NCBI GenBank assembly: GCA_964353185.1
Contig: CAYGUV010000003.1
Location: 62,001 to 126,000 of the forward strand
DNA length: 64,000 nucleotides
Direction: 5' to 3'
Origin: GCA-2708415 sp964353185
GTDB taxonomy: Bacteria; Pseudomonadota; Alphaproteobacteria; Micavibrionales; Micavibrionaceae
The notes below the pieces were generated by a model that was not told the origin of the DNA, searched no databases, and saw only the letters and a program-made list of their open reading frames with translations. Within the stretch, counting starts at the first letter, position 1; every line of letters begins with the position of its first letter. Positions 34,630-43,275 of the stretch are shown piece after piece. Both the position numbers and the translations under genes were made by a program.

Positions 34630-35184
34630 ATGTCAATAAAAACAACCCTAGCTTTTATAGCGGCTACGACGATGTCCCCTGCATACTCATATGCGCAAAC
34701 GGTTCCTAATATGAATTCTGCTAATGAGGAAGAAATCATTGAAGATCCTTACGCATATAACACTGCTTTTGTGAATACGCATCTTTCGTTTAGCGCGCTT
34801 TTAGACGATATATTAGAATTTGAAAAAGAATTTGATCCAACAGGGTATGTGAATGCTCCGTTTAATGCAGATATTGCCAGACCCTATTTATTACCAATGA
34901 AAGACGCTGTTGGCAGTACTGGTAACCCCAATTGGAAGCAATTCAGAATTGAAAACCCCTATACGGTTTGTTCAACCATTGGCTTTCAACAACATATGCA
35001 AAAATATGCGAGTGAGCTAAAATTATATTTGGAAATGGTATCTGATACACCAGTGGAATTTACATCCCGCTTAGATATTGTTCTAAAACAAATAGAAGAG
35101 TTTGGTAGTCTTAATCAAAAAGAATTAGATAGGCTGACTAAAGCCCCAACAACCCCTCTTCTACCTTGTGCGGCAGTTTCATAA
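34630..35184 (+). CDS. Secreted hypothetical protein, 184 aa
   Basis: An N-terminal signal peptide is likely (residues 1-22, cleavage after SYA). The mature protein is acidic at its start (NEEEIIEDP) and contains two Cys (in YTVCST and LLPCAAVS) that could form a disulphide. The C-terminal half is helical (FTSRLDIVLKQIEEFGSLNQ). No family recognised. AAGGA and a perfect TTGACA promoter support the start. Its stop codon directly abuts the end of the next, convergent orphan. Confidence 0.7.
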   Translation: MSIKTTLAFIAATTMSPAYSYAQTVPNMNSANEEEIIEDPYAYNTAFVNTHLSFSALLDDILEFEKEFDPTGYVNAPFNADIARPYLLPMKDAVGSTGNPNWKQFRIENPYTVCSTIGFQQHMQKYASELKLYLEMVSDTPVEFTSRLDIVLKQIEEFGSLNQKELDRLTKAPTTPLLPCAAVS

Positions 35185-35817
35185 TTATGATTTAACAAGC
35201 GTTAAATGAGAACCGCGCACTTCAGGCGCAGCATCTTCTTTCAATATCTGCCTTGCGCTCACCAAATCGTGAAATATCACCAGCTGCATAACTGCGGGGC
35301 TCCATCTGTCGATCAAATATTCCCCCATTCTTGAATCAGCAAACTTATCATATAAGGATCTAGCAGAACCCAGCTTATCTGAGATTTCTACCGTAAGAGG
35401 CTCATCACTTTTTAAAAAATCTTGAAGTTTAATTCCAATGTCTATAACAGCAGCTTTTTGCAAACTCGTGATTATCAGTCGCTGAGGCTCATGATCTGAC
35501 GAAGGAGCTGCTGCCGCTTTAGCAAGCTGATTTGGTAAACCTATTTGTAAGACATCTCTGGTTAAGCTTAGCCCCCATGTTTGTTCTAAAATATGAGCAG
35601 TTCCTTCTGTTTTCATTCGGTGATAAAACTCTTTTGCTTCAACTACATCATCTTCGCCAATAGCAATAATTTCTGGTGAACATAAGGTGTCTCCAAATAT
35701 TTCAACCGCTTCAAAATACGGCGATATTTGTTTTTTAAATTCTTCTGCCTTGGCCCGAATATTACCTTCAGTATCCTCAGGCAAATCGAAATATGATTTA
35801 CGGATATGTTGTGTCAT
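35185..35817 (-). CDS. Hypothetical protein, about 210 aa
   Basis: A soluble protein with mixed helices and no recognised domain. I chose ATG 35817 (MTQHIRKSYFDL) because the promoter-like TAGTTT box ends 7 bases before it, which implies a leaderless message. The in-frame ATG at 35841 lies inside the promoter spacer. It and the convergent secreted orphan separate rplY from prs. Function unknown. Confidence 0.62.
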   Translation of the reverse strand: MTQHIRKSYFDLPEDTEGNIRAKAEEFKKQISPYFEAVEIFGDTLCSPEIIAIGEDDVVEAKEFYHRMKTEGTAHILEQTWGLSLTRDVLQIGLPNQLAKAAAAPSSDHEPQRLIITSLQKAAVIDIGIKLQDFLKSDEPLTVEISDKLGSARSLYDKFADSRMGEYLIDRWSPAVMQLVIFHDLVSARQILKEDAAPEVRGSHLTLVKS

Positions 35818-35824
35818 AGAAAGG

Positions 35825-35853
35825 AAACTACACAAATTCATTGATTATGTCAA
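35825..35853 (-). promoter_or_regulatory. TTGACATAA-type promoter, probably leaderless
   Basis: Minus strand: TTGACA (35853-35848) followed by TAA, 17-base spacer, TAGTTT (35830-35825), 7 bases, ATG 35817. The boxes match those of the gene starting at 2334. Confidence 0.5.
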
Positions 35854-35906
35854 TAAATTAAGCTGTAATATTAAACTCTCAGGTCAATTAAAGAGAATTT
35901 AGCAAT

Positions 35907-36839
35907 CTACTTAAAAAGCGCAGAAACTGAACGTTCTTCATAAATACGCTTAATGGCTTCCCCAATTAAGGGGGCAACGCTCAATTGCGTTATATTATGG
36001 GCCACACGAACCGCTTCTGTGGCGCAAATAGAATCTGTAATCACCAAACTCTCCATAGGACTGGCGGAAACCCTTGCGACTGCACCGCCAGATAACACAC
36101 CATGCACAACATAACCATGAACCGATTTTGCACCTTGTTCTTTTAACGCGGCCGCTGCATTACACAATGTCCCTGCACTATCGACGATATCGTCAATAAG
36201 GATACAATCTTTGCCTTCAACATGACCAATCACATTCATGACTTCGGACACGCCCGCTTTTTCGCGTCGTTTATCGATAATCGCCAAATCTGCATTCATA
36301 CGCTTTGCAATCGAACGGGCGCGTACAACACCGCCCACATCGGGGGATACCATCACAAGGTTATCGCCAGAAAATTTGGACTTCATATCCTCAACCATTG
36401 TCGGGGACGCAATCAAATTATCTGTTGGGATATCAAAGAAGCCCTGAATTTGACCCGCATGTAGATCAAGCGTTAGAACGCGATCCGCCCCTGCAGAGGT
36501 AATAATATTGGCCACCAATTTCGCCGTGATGGGTGTTCTCCCCCCTGTCTTACGGTCTTGGCGCGCATAACCGTAATAAGGTAAAACCGCAGTTATACGT
36601 CTCGCTGACCCACGCTTTAACGCATCAATACAGATTAATAGCTCCATCAAATTATCGTTGGCCGGGTATGATGTGCTTTGAATGACAAACACATCCTCTC
36701 CACGCACGTTCTCCATAATTTCAACAAACACTTCCATGTCTGAGAAACGGCGCATGCTGGCTTTTGTAAGGGGCACGTTAAGGTAAGCAGAAATCGCTTC
36801 TGCTAATGGTCGGTTGGAGTTACCGGCGATAATTTTCAT
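35907..36839 (-). CDS. prs: Ribose-phosphate pyrophosphokinase
   Basis: Makes PRPP from ribose 5-phosphate and ATP, feeding purine, pyrimidine, His, Trp and NAD synthesis. The 310-aa length is usual. It shows the ATP-binding RRFSDMEVFVEIMENVRG region, the flexible-loop YYGYARQDRKTGGRTPITAK, DLHAGQIQGFFDIPTDNL, and the PRPP-binding motif CILIDDIVDSAGTLCNAA. GGAAACC lies upstream of ATG. It sits at the end of the hldD-lgt-midA-pgeF block on the same strand, about 110 bases after pgeF. Confidence 0.97.
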   Translation of the reverse strand: MKIIAGNSNRPLAEAISAYLNVPLTKASMRRFSDMEVFVEIMENVRGEDVFVIQSTSYPANDNLMELLICIDALKRGSARRITAVLPYYGYARQDRKTGGRTPITAKLVANIITSAGADRVLTLDLHAGQIQGFFDIPTDNLIASPTMVEDMKSKFSGDNLVMVSPDVGGVVRARSIAKRMNADLAIIDKRREKAGVSEVMNVIGHVEGKDCILIDDIVDSAGTLCNAAAALKEQGAKSVHGYVVHGVLSGGAVARVSASPMESLVITDSICATEAVRVAHNITQLSVAPLIGEAIKRIYEERSVSALFK

Positions 36840-36948
36840 GGTGGGGTTTCCGTAAAATTATTATTTTGTGTATGCTTGGACTTTAGGAAAAGCGATTTAA
36901 TAAATCAATACGTGATTCAAACTTTTTACGCTTTATTCTAAAATAAAT

Positions 36949-37737
36949 TTATTTCCTAATCATAATCGCCGATATCTGGCGGCCATAATCTGGCTCATTA
37001 CGATGTGTCTTTCTGCGGTAACTAAAAAAATTATCCTCATCCGCAAATGTATCATGACCCGTAATTGTAATATCCCTCACCCCCGCAATGGCCAAACGGC
37101 TGGCGATATATCCGGGCAGGTCAAACATTAAATGTCCATCTTTTTGTGCATCTTTAAAGAAATGTTCATTGGCATCATCTTGCGCCATGAACGGCTCGAT
37201 AAACTCTTCATTCACCTCATATGATTTGGGCCCAATACATGGCCCAATGGCGGCCTGAATGCCCGATAGTTCCGCGCCACATTCAACCATACGGCGAAGC
37301 GTACTCTCAAGTACACCGCCAATGGCCCCGCGCCACCCCGCATGGGCGGCCCCAATAACGGGTACGCCTGTACGAGTCCTCCCATAAAACAACACAGGCC
37401 CGCAATCTGCCGTTAGTACGCCTAAAATTAAACCAGGTGTATCTGTCACCATTGCATCGGCTTTGGGGCGCTCCTCCCCCTCTAACATACAGCCTTTAAG
37501 AATAAGGCAATCAGGACTATGAATTTGATTAACACCCGATAGATTTTTCAAATCTTGACCAAAATAATCTGCCACAATAACGCGATTTTGCATTACTTTG
37601 TCTGGTGCATCATTTGACCCCAATCCGCAATTAAGGCTCGCGTAAATACCATCACTTACCCCACCATTGCGCCCAAAGAATGCGTGGTTAATTTTATTAT
37701 CACTATCCTCTAAATTTTGCGCTTTAAAAACTCTCAT
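36949..37737 (-). CDS. pgeF: Peptidoglycan editing factor PgeF (laccase-domain)
   Basis: A 262-aa multicopper-oxidase-like (DUF152/YfiH) protein now known as a purine nucleoside or muropeptide editing factor. The metal-binding motifs are present: NQIHSPDC, VLTADCGPVLF, GAAHAGWRGAIGGVLE with His, Cys and His ligands, and the C-terminal ITGHDTFADEDNFFSYRRKTHRNEPDYGRQISAIMI. The start overlaps the midA stop by 4 bases (ATGA), which indicates translational coupling. Confidence 0.95.
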   Translation of the reverse strand: MRVFKAQNLEDSDNKINHAFFGRNGGVSDGIYASLNCGLGSNDAPDKVMQNRVIVADYFGQDLKNLSGVNQIHSPDCLILKGCMLEGEERPKADAMVTDTPGLILGVLTADCGPVLFYGRTRTGVPVIGAAHAGWRGAIGGVLESTLRRMVECGAELSGIQAAIGPCIGPKSYEVNEEFIEPFMAQDDANEHFFKDAQKDGHLMFDLPGYIASRLAIAGVRDITITGHDTFADEDNFFSYRRKTHRNEPDYGRQISAIMIRK

Positions 37738-38837
37738 GCGAACCCCTCTAACTTTAAATTTCCCAATGATGAAAATGCGATCACTTTAAACAGCTCTCCC
37801 ATTTCTTTGTCTTTAGTCTTAGTTCCGATCAATCGGTTAAGGCTTGCCTCTATATCTTGCACCTGTTGACCCGAAGCATTTTTTGTTAATTGCGCCGCAC
37901 GATGTGCAATACCAAGACGGGTAAGAAAGTATTTTTGGGATACAGGCCCATATAACGTCAAATTATTCTCTAATATCAACGTCCCCAAATGGGCGAAGTT
38001 GATATGGGCGGTTAAATCGCACTCTCCTGGGTTCTCTAACACGGAACAAAACTGGTGGTTCATGACCGCCTGTAGGGTTGTGCCATAGGTCGGAACATTA
38101 TAGCCGTAATCAATAAATATCCCTATACCGCCTTGATTTATAATCATTTTTGATAAACAAAGGATGAAATCTTGAAGTTCATGTAATACTTCAACTTGAT
38201 CCCCCTTTTGTGGTGGGAACATCATGCGTGGAATAATGGCTATTTTGTCCAAATCAGCTTGCTTTTTGCTATAACGATACGACCCGTTTTTATCGATATC
38301 CACAGTGTTTTCCACCCACTTATCCCCATCATAGGTATATTGGGCCACGGGCAACGCATCCAAAAACTCGTTCCCTATCACAATAATAGGTGCATCAGAG
38401 GGGAGCGTTTTCAAATCACTGTGCCATGTAACATTGCCATAGGATGCCAGTGTATCTTGCTGTTTAGATTTTAAAATCGGGCTCATCTCCACCAAATGAA
38501 TGCCAACCGCGTGATGAAAATTCTCAACCTTATTTGTGGCGCGTAAGATGTCATGCATCAACGTGCCGCGTCCTGGTCCGACTTCTATTAAATAAAACGG
38601 ATCAGGGGCCCCCATTTGCATCCAACTATCGACAATCCATGCCCCTATAACCTCCCCAAACATCTGTGAAATCTCAGGCGCAGTAGTAAAATCGCCTGAC
38701 GCGCCAAACGGGTCACGCGTGTTATAATACCCATATTCAGGATGCCCCAAACAAAGGCGCATATATTCTTCTATGGCTATGCCGCCCTTTGTCTCTTTAA
38801 TACGTTTGTCTATGATCTGCTTTAAAGCATCACTCAT
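37734..38837 (-). CDS. SAM-dependent methyltransferase, MidA/NDUFAF7 family
   Basis: A 367-aa class I methyltransferase. In mitochondria its relative NDUFAF7 methylates an Arg of complex I during assembly. The N-terminus has IEEYMRLCLGHPEYGYYNTRDPFGASGDFTTAPEISQMFGE, and the SAM-binding IEVGPGRGTLMHDILR follows. NEFLDALPVAQY and GIFIDYGYN are also characteristic. It sits 6 bases after lgt and overlaps pgeF by 4 bases, in a conserved alphaproteobacterial operon. Confidence 0.95.
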   Translation of the reverse strand: MSDALKQIIDKRIKETKGGIAIEEYMRLCLGHPEYGYYNTRDPFGASGDFTTAPEISQMFGEVIGAWIVDSWMQMGAPDPFYLIEVGPGRGTLMHDILRATNKVENFHHAVGIHLVEMSPILKSKQQDTLASYGNVTWHSDLKTLPSDAPIIVIGNEFLDALPVAQYTYDGDKWVENTVDIDKNGSYRYSKKQADLDKIAIIPRMMFPPQKGDQVEVLHELQDFILCLSKMIINQGGIGIFIDYGYNVPTYGTTLQAVMNHQFCSVLENPGECDLTAHINFAHLGTLILENNLTLYGPVSQKYFLTRLGIAHRAAQLTKNASGQQVQDIEASLNRLIGTKTKDKEMGELFKVIAFSSLGNLKLEGFA

Positions 38838-38843
38838 TAGGGT

Positions 38844-39668
38844 TTAAACCCCTTGCGCAGCGCGCTTTTTTAAAATGGCATAGCCAATAACGCCCACCCC
38901 TAACATAACCATTGGCACGCTTAGGATTTGACCCATTGAAACACTACCCCAGATAAAGCCTAAATGCGCGTCAGGCTCACGAAAGTTCTCAATGAACATG
39001 CGGAATAATCCATAGCCCGCCAAAAATGCCCCCGTTACAACGCCAGGCATATTGCGCGTTACACGCCACTTATAAAGGCCAAAGAGAATAAAGAACAAAA
39101 CAAAACCTTCCAACGCCGACTCATAAAGCTGGCTCGGGTGACGCGGTGCATCGCCCGCATACGGGAAAACAACGCCCCATGCCTTATCGGTTGTGCGTCC
39201 CCATAACTCCCCATTGACAAAATTGGCAATACGGCCAAAAAACACGCCAATGGGCACGGCCGCACAAACAATATCCGTCAGGCGTAACAACGCAATCTTC
39301 TTAAAAAACGCATAAAGGAAAAGAGCCAAAATAACACCAAGCGCGCCACCATGAAACGCCATGCCCCCTTCCCATATCTTAAACGCGCTGAGCGGGTTTT
39401 GCGCATATAAAGGCAATTGATAAAACAAGACATAGCCAATACGCCCCCCTAAAATGACCCCCAAAACCGCATAGGGTAAGAAATCATCAATATGTTCCCT
39501 CGTGGGGAAGCGTTTTGACTTTTCCGTATCACTTCCCATCCCCACCAGATAAAGCGCATATTTCCATCCACCTAGGAAACCTACCAAATACGCAAGCGCA
39601 TACCAACGCACCACCAAAGGGCCAACCGAAAACGCAATAGGATCAATATTTGGAAAATCAATAGCCAT
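38844..39668 (-). CDS. lgt: Prolipoprotein diacylglyceryl transferase
   Basis: An inner-membrane enzyme (274 aa, about seven membrane segments) that adds diacylglycerol to the lipobox Cys of prolipoproteins. Motifs: VVRWYALAYLVGFLGG near the N-terminus, GGRIGYVLFYQLP, GGMAFHGGALGV, the signature GRIANFVNGELWGR, and RHPSQLYESALEGF. Its products here would include the OmpA-like and the 19.9-kb lipoproteins. The start overlaps the hldD stop by one base. Confidence 0.97.
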   Translation of the reverse strand: MAIDFPNIDPIAFSVGPLVVRWYALAYLVGFLGGWKYALYLVGMGSDTEKSKRFPTREHIDDFLPYAVLGVILGGRIGYVLFYQLPLYAQNPLSAFKIWEGGMAFHGGALGVILALFLYAFFKKIALLRLTDIVCAAVPIGVFFGRIANFVNGELWGRTTDKAWGVVFPYAGDAPRHPSQLYESALEGFVLFFILFGLYKWRVTRNMPGVVTGAFLAGYGLFRMFIENFREPDAHLGFIWGSVSMGQILSVPMVMLGVGVIGYAILKKRAAQGV

Positions 39669-40657
39669 TATAAATACCGATCTTCCTTACTCATATAATT
39701 CTGAACATAATCGGCCACGCCCTCTTCCAATGAGGTAAAGTCCGCGTTAAACCCTGCTTGGCGAAGTTTATCCATGCTTGCTTGGGTGAAATATTGATAT
39801 TTATCACGCAGCTGCTCTGGCATATCGATATAATTAATCTTCGGCTCTTTACCGGCGGCCTTAAATGTTGCCTCGGCCAAATCTTTAAAGCTGCGCGCTT
39901 CCCCTGTGCCCACATTAAATAACCCACAAACTTTTGGCTGTTTAAGCAAGAACATCATCACCGCAACACAGTCTTTAACATAGACAAAATCACGCAACTG
40001 CCCCCCATCGTCATAATCAGGGTGGTGCGATTTAAACAGCTTGGCCGTTGCCCCCGCCATCACTTGCGGATATAGCTTACAAATCACGCTCATCTGGTCT
40101 TCCTTATGATATTCATTCGGGCCATAAACATTAAAAAACTTTAATCCTGCCCATTGTGGGGGGATCGGTTCATTTTTGGTCTCTAACACCCGTGCAACGC
40201 GGCGGTCAAAAACATGCTTGGACCACCCATAGGCGTTAAGGGGTTGATATTGCTCCAATTCTTGTGGGGATTGCACATCCTCAAACCCTTGATTACCATC
40301 ACCATATGTGGCCGCGCTTGATGCGTAGATGAACCTTTTTTGGTTTTTACCGCACCATTTCCAAAGGCGACGTGATAAAACAACATTCGTCTCAACAATC
40401 AAATCCACATCTGTTTCTGTCGTGCTAGAGATTGCACCAAGATGGAAAATCACTTCGATATCATCGGCATGCGTCTCAAGGTAATCAAACAAACGATCTG
40501 GATGAACAATATCTTTTACTTCACGCTTTGCAATATTGCGCCATTTATCCCCTTCACCAAAGGTGTCACAAATGACAATATCCTCGTGCCCCGCTTCTTC
40601 CAATGCGCAGACCAAGTTTGATCCAATAAATCCTGTTCCGCCTGTCACAATAATCAT
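39668..40657 (-). CDS. hldD: ADP-glyceromanno-heptose 6-epimerase
   Basis: A short-chain-dehydrogenase-type epimerase (329 aa) that forms ADP-L-glycero-D-manno-heptose for the LPS inner core. The NAD-binding GGTGFIGSNLVCALEEAGH is at the N-terminus; YASSAATYGDG and the catalytic YGWSKHVFDRR (Tyr-x3-Lys) follow; FNVYGPNEYHKEDQMSV and NVGTGEARSFKDLA are specific to HldD. It is the first gene of the hldD-lgt-midA-pgeF run and implies LPS with a heptose core. GGATAAG lies before ATG. Confidence 0.95.
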   Translation of the reverse strand: MIIVTGGTGFIGSNLVCALEEAGHEDIVICDTFGEGDKWRNIAKREVKDIVHPDRLFDYLETHADDIEVIFHLGAISSTTETDVDLIVETNVVLSRRLWKWCGKNQKRFIYASSAATYGDGNQGFEDVQSPQELEQYQPLNAYGWSKHVFDRRVARVLETKNEPIPPQWAGLKFFNVYGPNEYHKEDQMSVICKLYPQVMAGATAKLFKSHHPDYDDGGQLRDFVYVKDCVAVMMFLLKQPKVCGLFNVGTGEARSFKDLAEATFKAAGKEPKINYIDMPEQLRDKYQYFTQASMDKLRQAGFNADFTSLEEGVADYVQNYMSKEDRYL

Positions 40658-40781
40658 CTTATCCGCTTTCTTTTTATAATAGTGGATAGCCTGTCATTTG
40701 GCCCACTCTTGCCTTGAATAATAATCGGTTTCAGTGATATCACAATAGAAAGCAAATAAAAACAAATAAGCCAATAAGATC

Positions 40782-41003
40782 ATGTCAAAATCAAACAAAA
40801 TCTTCGAAGATATCACCCAACTCGCCAGTAGCGCCGCCGGTTTAATGAACGATGTAAAGACACAAATTCATGATGATGTGAAAATCCGCGTTGAAGAAAT
40901 GGCGACAAAGCTTGACCTTGTCCCGCGTGAGGACTTTGAAAAACTTGAGGCGCAAGTCGCTGACTTAACCGCGCGCCTCAAAAAACTAGAAGATAAAAAG
41001 TAA
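40782..41003 (+). CDS. ubiK: Ubiquinone biosynthesis accessory factor UbiK
   Basis: A 73-aa coiled-coil protein of the BMFP family: KIFEDITQLASSAAGLMNDV, then a conserved stretch ending LVPREDFEKLEAQVADLTARLKKLE. UbiK assists the soluble ubiquinone-synthesis complex; ubiE occurs at 49.0 kb. It is divergent from hldD and 22 bases before the YbjN-type gene, so these two may be co-transcribed. Confidence 0.93.
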   Translation: MSKSNKIFEDITQLASSAAGLMNDVKTQIHDDVKIRVEEMATKLDLVPREDFEKLEAQVADLTARLKKLEDKK

Positions 41004-41025
41004 GAGCCAGCAGAAAAGATCAATT

Positions 41026-41577
41026 ATGCAAGAACAAACAAAATCAATTGATTTATATGACGAGGTCAGCAACCCCATTGATGGTCTCGAAGACATTATG
41101 TTGCGAAACGATTGGGTGTTTGAACGCCGCACCGAAGATGAGCTAACCGTTCAAATCACAGGGAAAATGGGCGAATACCGCATGGCCTTTATCTGGCAGG
41201 AAGAATTCAGCGCCATTCAATTTATCTGCGCCCCAGACTTACGCATCCATAGCGACCATTTCCTTGAGGCCGCTCAGGTAATGAACGACATTAATGCAAA
41301 ATTATGGCTTGGCCATTTTGACATGCGTATTTCTGATAAGCTTGTTGAACATGCGGGTGATGCCCTCCAATCAACCGCCATTCCCTGCTTTCGTCATACA
41401 ACATTGATGCGTGGACAAGTCGAAAGCTCAGGCGTAGAACCTATGGAAGACTTAATTGATGTTGCCATCGCAGAGTGTGAGCGTTATTTCATGACATTTT
41501 CTTTGCTTTCCGAAACGGCTGTGAATGACGCCAATCAGCTATCATTTGCGATGATGGATGTTGCAGGGTCTTCTTAA
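41026..41577 (+). CDS. YbjN domain-containing protein
   Basis: A 183-aa acidic soluble protein matching the YbjN/T3SS-chaperone-like fold: an N-terminal beta sheet (EDIMLRNDWVFERRTEDELTVQI), YRMAFIWQEEFSAIQFICAPDL, and helices ending in MEDLIDVAIAECERYFMTFS. This gene commonly lies next to proC in alphaproteobacteria. The exact role is unknown. It follows ubiK by 22 bases, and proC is 44 bases further. Confidence 0.85.
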   Translation: MQEQTKSIDLYDEVSNPIDGLEDIMLRNDWVFERRTEDELTVQITGKMGEYRMAFIWQEEFSAIQFICAPDLRIHSDHFLEAAQVMNDINAKLWLGHFDMRISDKLVEHAGDALQSTAIPCFRHTTLMRGQVESSGVEPMEDLIDVAIAECERYFMTFSLLSETAVNDANQLSFAMMDVAGSS

Positions 41578-41621
41578 AAGAGTGCTACGCGCTAAAACTC
41601 AAAAACGGGTCATATAAAATC

Positions 41622-42431
41622 ATGCCTTCTTATAATATTGTGCTCATCGGATGCGGTAATATGGGACGGGCCCTCCTTGACTCATGGCATGACTCACATT
41701 TGATTCACAAAGCGCAAATCATTGACCCCGCCGAACAACTCCCTGAAATAAAAGGGAAAAATAAAGTGTTTCACGTGAAACACATATCAGCCGCGGATTT
41801 CCGAGACATCGATATTTGCGTCATTGCGGTCAAACCGCAAATCATAGATGGCGTCTGCAACGATTTAAACCAATATTGTGATGGGTCATTTGCGGTTCTC
41901 TCAATCGCTGCAGGAAAACCAATTTCTTTCTTTGAAAACATCTTGCCAAAAGACACACCTATTATCCGTACCATGCCCAACACCCCCGCCATGGTGCAAA
42001 AGGGATTCACGGCCCTCATCGCAAATGGCGCAACGACGGACACGCACAAACAATGCGCGAGCGATTTATTCTCCGCCAGTGGTGAAATCAACTGGATTAG
42101 CGATGAAAAACAGATGGACGCCGTCACGGCACTATCGGGGTCTGGGCCCGCCTATATGTTTTATTTTATAGAGGCACTGACAATAGCAGGCATTGAAAAT
42201 GGATTAGAGCCAAATATGGCCGCAACCATGGCGCGTCAAACAGTGATAGGCGCGGCGGCACTGGCGGACAGCCAACCCAATATTACACCTGAAACATTAC
42301 GTCAAAACGTGACAAGCAAAGGCGGCACAACCCAAGCAGGCTTAGACATATTAATGGATGGTCGTTTTCAAGAGATAATAACCGAAACCATTATGGCGGC
42401 AAAAAAACGCAGTGAAGAGCTAGCAGATTAA
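41622..42431 (+). CDS. proC: Pyrroline-5-carboxylate reductase
   Basis: Reduces pyrroline-5-carboxylate to proline with NAD(P)H; 269 aa. N-terminal Rossmann motif IVLIGCGNMGRALLDSW, the VKPQIIDG segment, IRTMPNTPAMVQKGFTALI, and the C-terminal signature ALSGSGPAYMFYFIEAL followed by LRQNVTSKGGTTQAGLDIL. The coding sequence contains a perfect parS palindrome (41767-41782), coding part of the segment KVFHVKHI, which is not conserved in ProC. That suggests the sequence is maintained at the DNA level. Confidence 0.96.
   Translation: MPSYNIVLIGCGNMGRALLDSWHDSHLIHKAQIIDPAEQLPEIKGKNKVFHVKHISAADFRDIDICVIAVKPQIIDGVCNDLNQYCDGSFAVLSIAAGKPISFFENILPKDTPIIRTMPNTPAMVQKGFTALIANGATTDTHKQCASDLFSASGEINWISDEKQMDAVTALSGSGPAYMFYFIEALTIAGIENGLEPNMAATMARQTVIGAAALADSQPNITPETLRQNVTSKGGTTQAGLDILMDGRFQEIITETIMAAKKRSEELAD
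41767..41782. other. parS centromere-like site (ParB binding)
   Basis: TGTTTCACGTGAAACA, a perfect 16-base palindrome that equals the known bacterial parS consensus; it extends to 18 bases as G...C. It lies inside proC. ParB-CTP spreads from such sites and loads SMC, and parS sites usually cluster near the replication origin. It is the only full match I saw; a half-matching site is at 46829-46844. Confidence 0.88.
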
Positions 42432-42443
42432 ATACCCGAAACT

Positions 42444-43187
42444 TTAAGGTGACGCAATTTTGCGCGGCTTGTGTTTAGGCTTTGACGTATCAGCCCCGCG
42501 GAGGTAGAGCGGCTCTATCCGTGGCATATCAGGTTCCATACTATCATATTGCTCACGCGCTAAAGATGTTAGAATTTCCGCAGTAGGATAGGATATGGCC
42601 GTTAGAAACTGTACATGATTCAAATCTGCCCTGTGGCCTTGCCCCTCATTTTCCGCTTTTGCCTTGAGCGCATTTTGAAACCTTTGGATTGCATCCCCCC
42701 CCACGGCAAAGCTTCCCCTTGGTGCTTTACTTACGATATCCTCTGCAGAGGCCGCAAAAGGTTTACCTATGGGTGTGTAAGCTTGATCGTAATAACAGGC
42801 GTAAAAATCTTGGCGTTTGGTTTCTAAAACAATTAAGAGATTACCATCATGATTACTGACATCATAATGACGCGCCATTAGGTCAAGCGTGTTGATGCCC
42901 ATCACAGGTTTATTCAATGAAAGCCCCAGTGTTTTTGCCGTTGTCATGCCAATACGCAGCCCAGTAAAAGACCCAGGCCCAATCATGCACGCAATTGCAT
43001 CTAAATCCTGAAATGTAGCTCCCCCCTCCTCCAGTACATTTTGAAGCATGGGGATGAGTAATGACGCCTGCTCCCGCGCGGTTTCTTTGTGCCGTGAGAC
43101 AATACGCCCATCAGAAAGCGAAAGGGCAATCGTTACCCCGCCAAGCGCAGTATCAAAGGTCAATATTTGCGGTGTTTTTAAAGCCAT
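42444..43187 (-). CDS. tsaB: tRNA threonylcarbamoyladenosine protein TsaB
   Basis: A 247-aa member of the ASKHA fold, partner of TsaD in making the t6A37 modification of tRNAs that read ANN codons. The N-terminus TFDTALGGVTIALSLSDG and the CMIGPGSFTGLRIGMTTAKTLGLSL segment are diagnostic; ETKRQDFYACYYD also fits. The C-terminal tail is basic (SKPKHKPRKIASP). Convergent with proC (12 bases apart). A TsaE-like gene occurs at 2.9 kb. Confidence 0.94.
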   Translation of the reverse strand: MALKTPQILTFDTALGGVTIALSLSDGRIVSRHKETAREQASLLIPMLQNVLEEGGATFQDLDAIACMIGPGSFTGLRIGMTTAKTLGLSLNKPVMGINTLDLMARHYDVSNHDGNLLIVLETKRQDFYACYYDQAYTPIGKPFAASAEDIVSKAPRGSFAVGGDAIQRFQNALKAKAENEGQGHRADLNHVQFLTAISYPTAEILTSLAREQYDSMEPDMPRIEPLYLRGADTSKPKHKPRKIASP

Positions 43188-43240
43188 ATGTTTTATTATC
43201 GTATTATGATCTTAAATCAAACTGTTTCAGCATGATTTTA

Positions 43241-43269
43241 TTGATATTTATCCCTTTATCCGATACATA
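43241..43269 (+). promoter_or_regulatory. Promoter of the NodB-like gene, probably leaderless
   Basis: TTGATA (43241-43246), 17-base spacer, TACATA (43264-43269), 6 bases, ATG 43276. No ribosome-binding site fits in between. Confidence 0.5.
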
Positions 43270-43275
43270 AATCCT

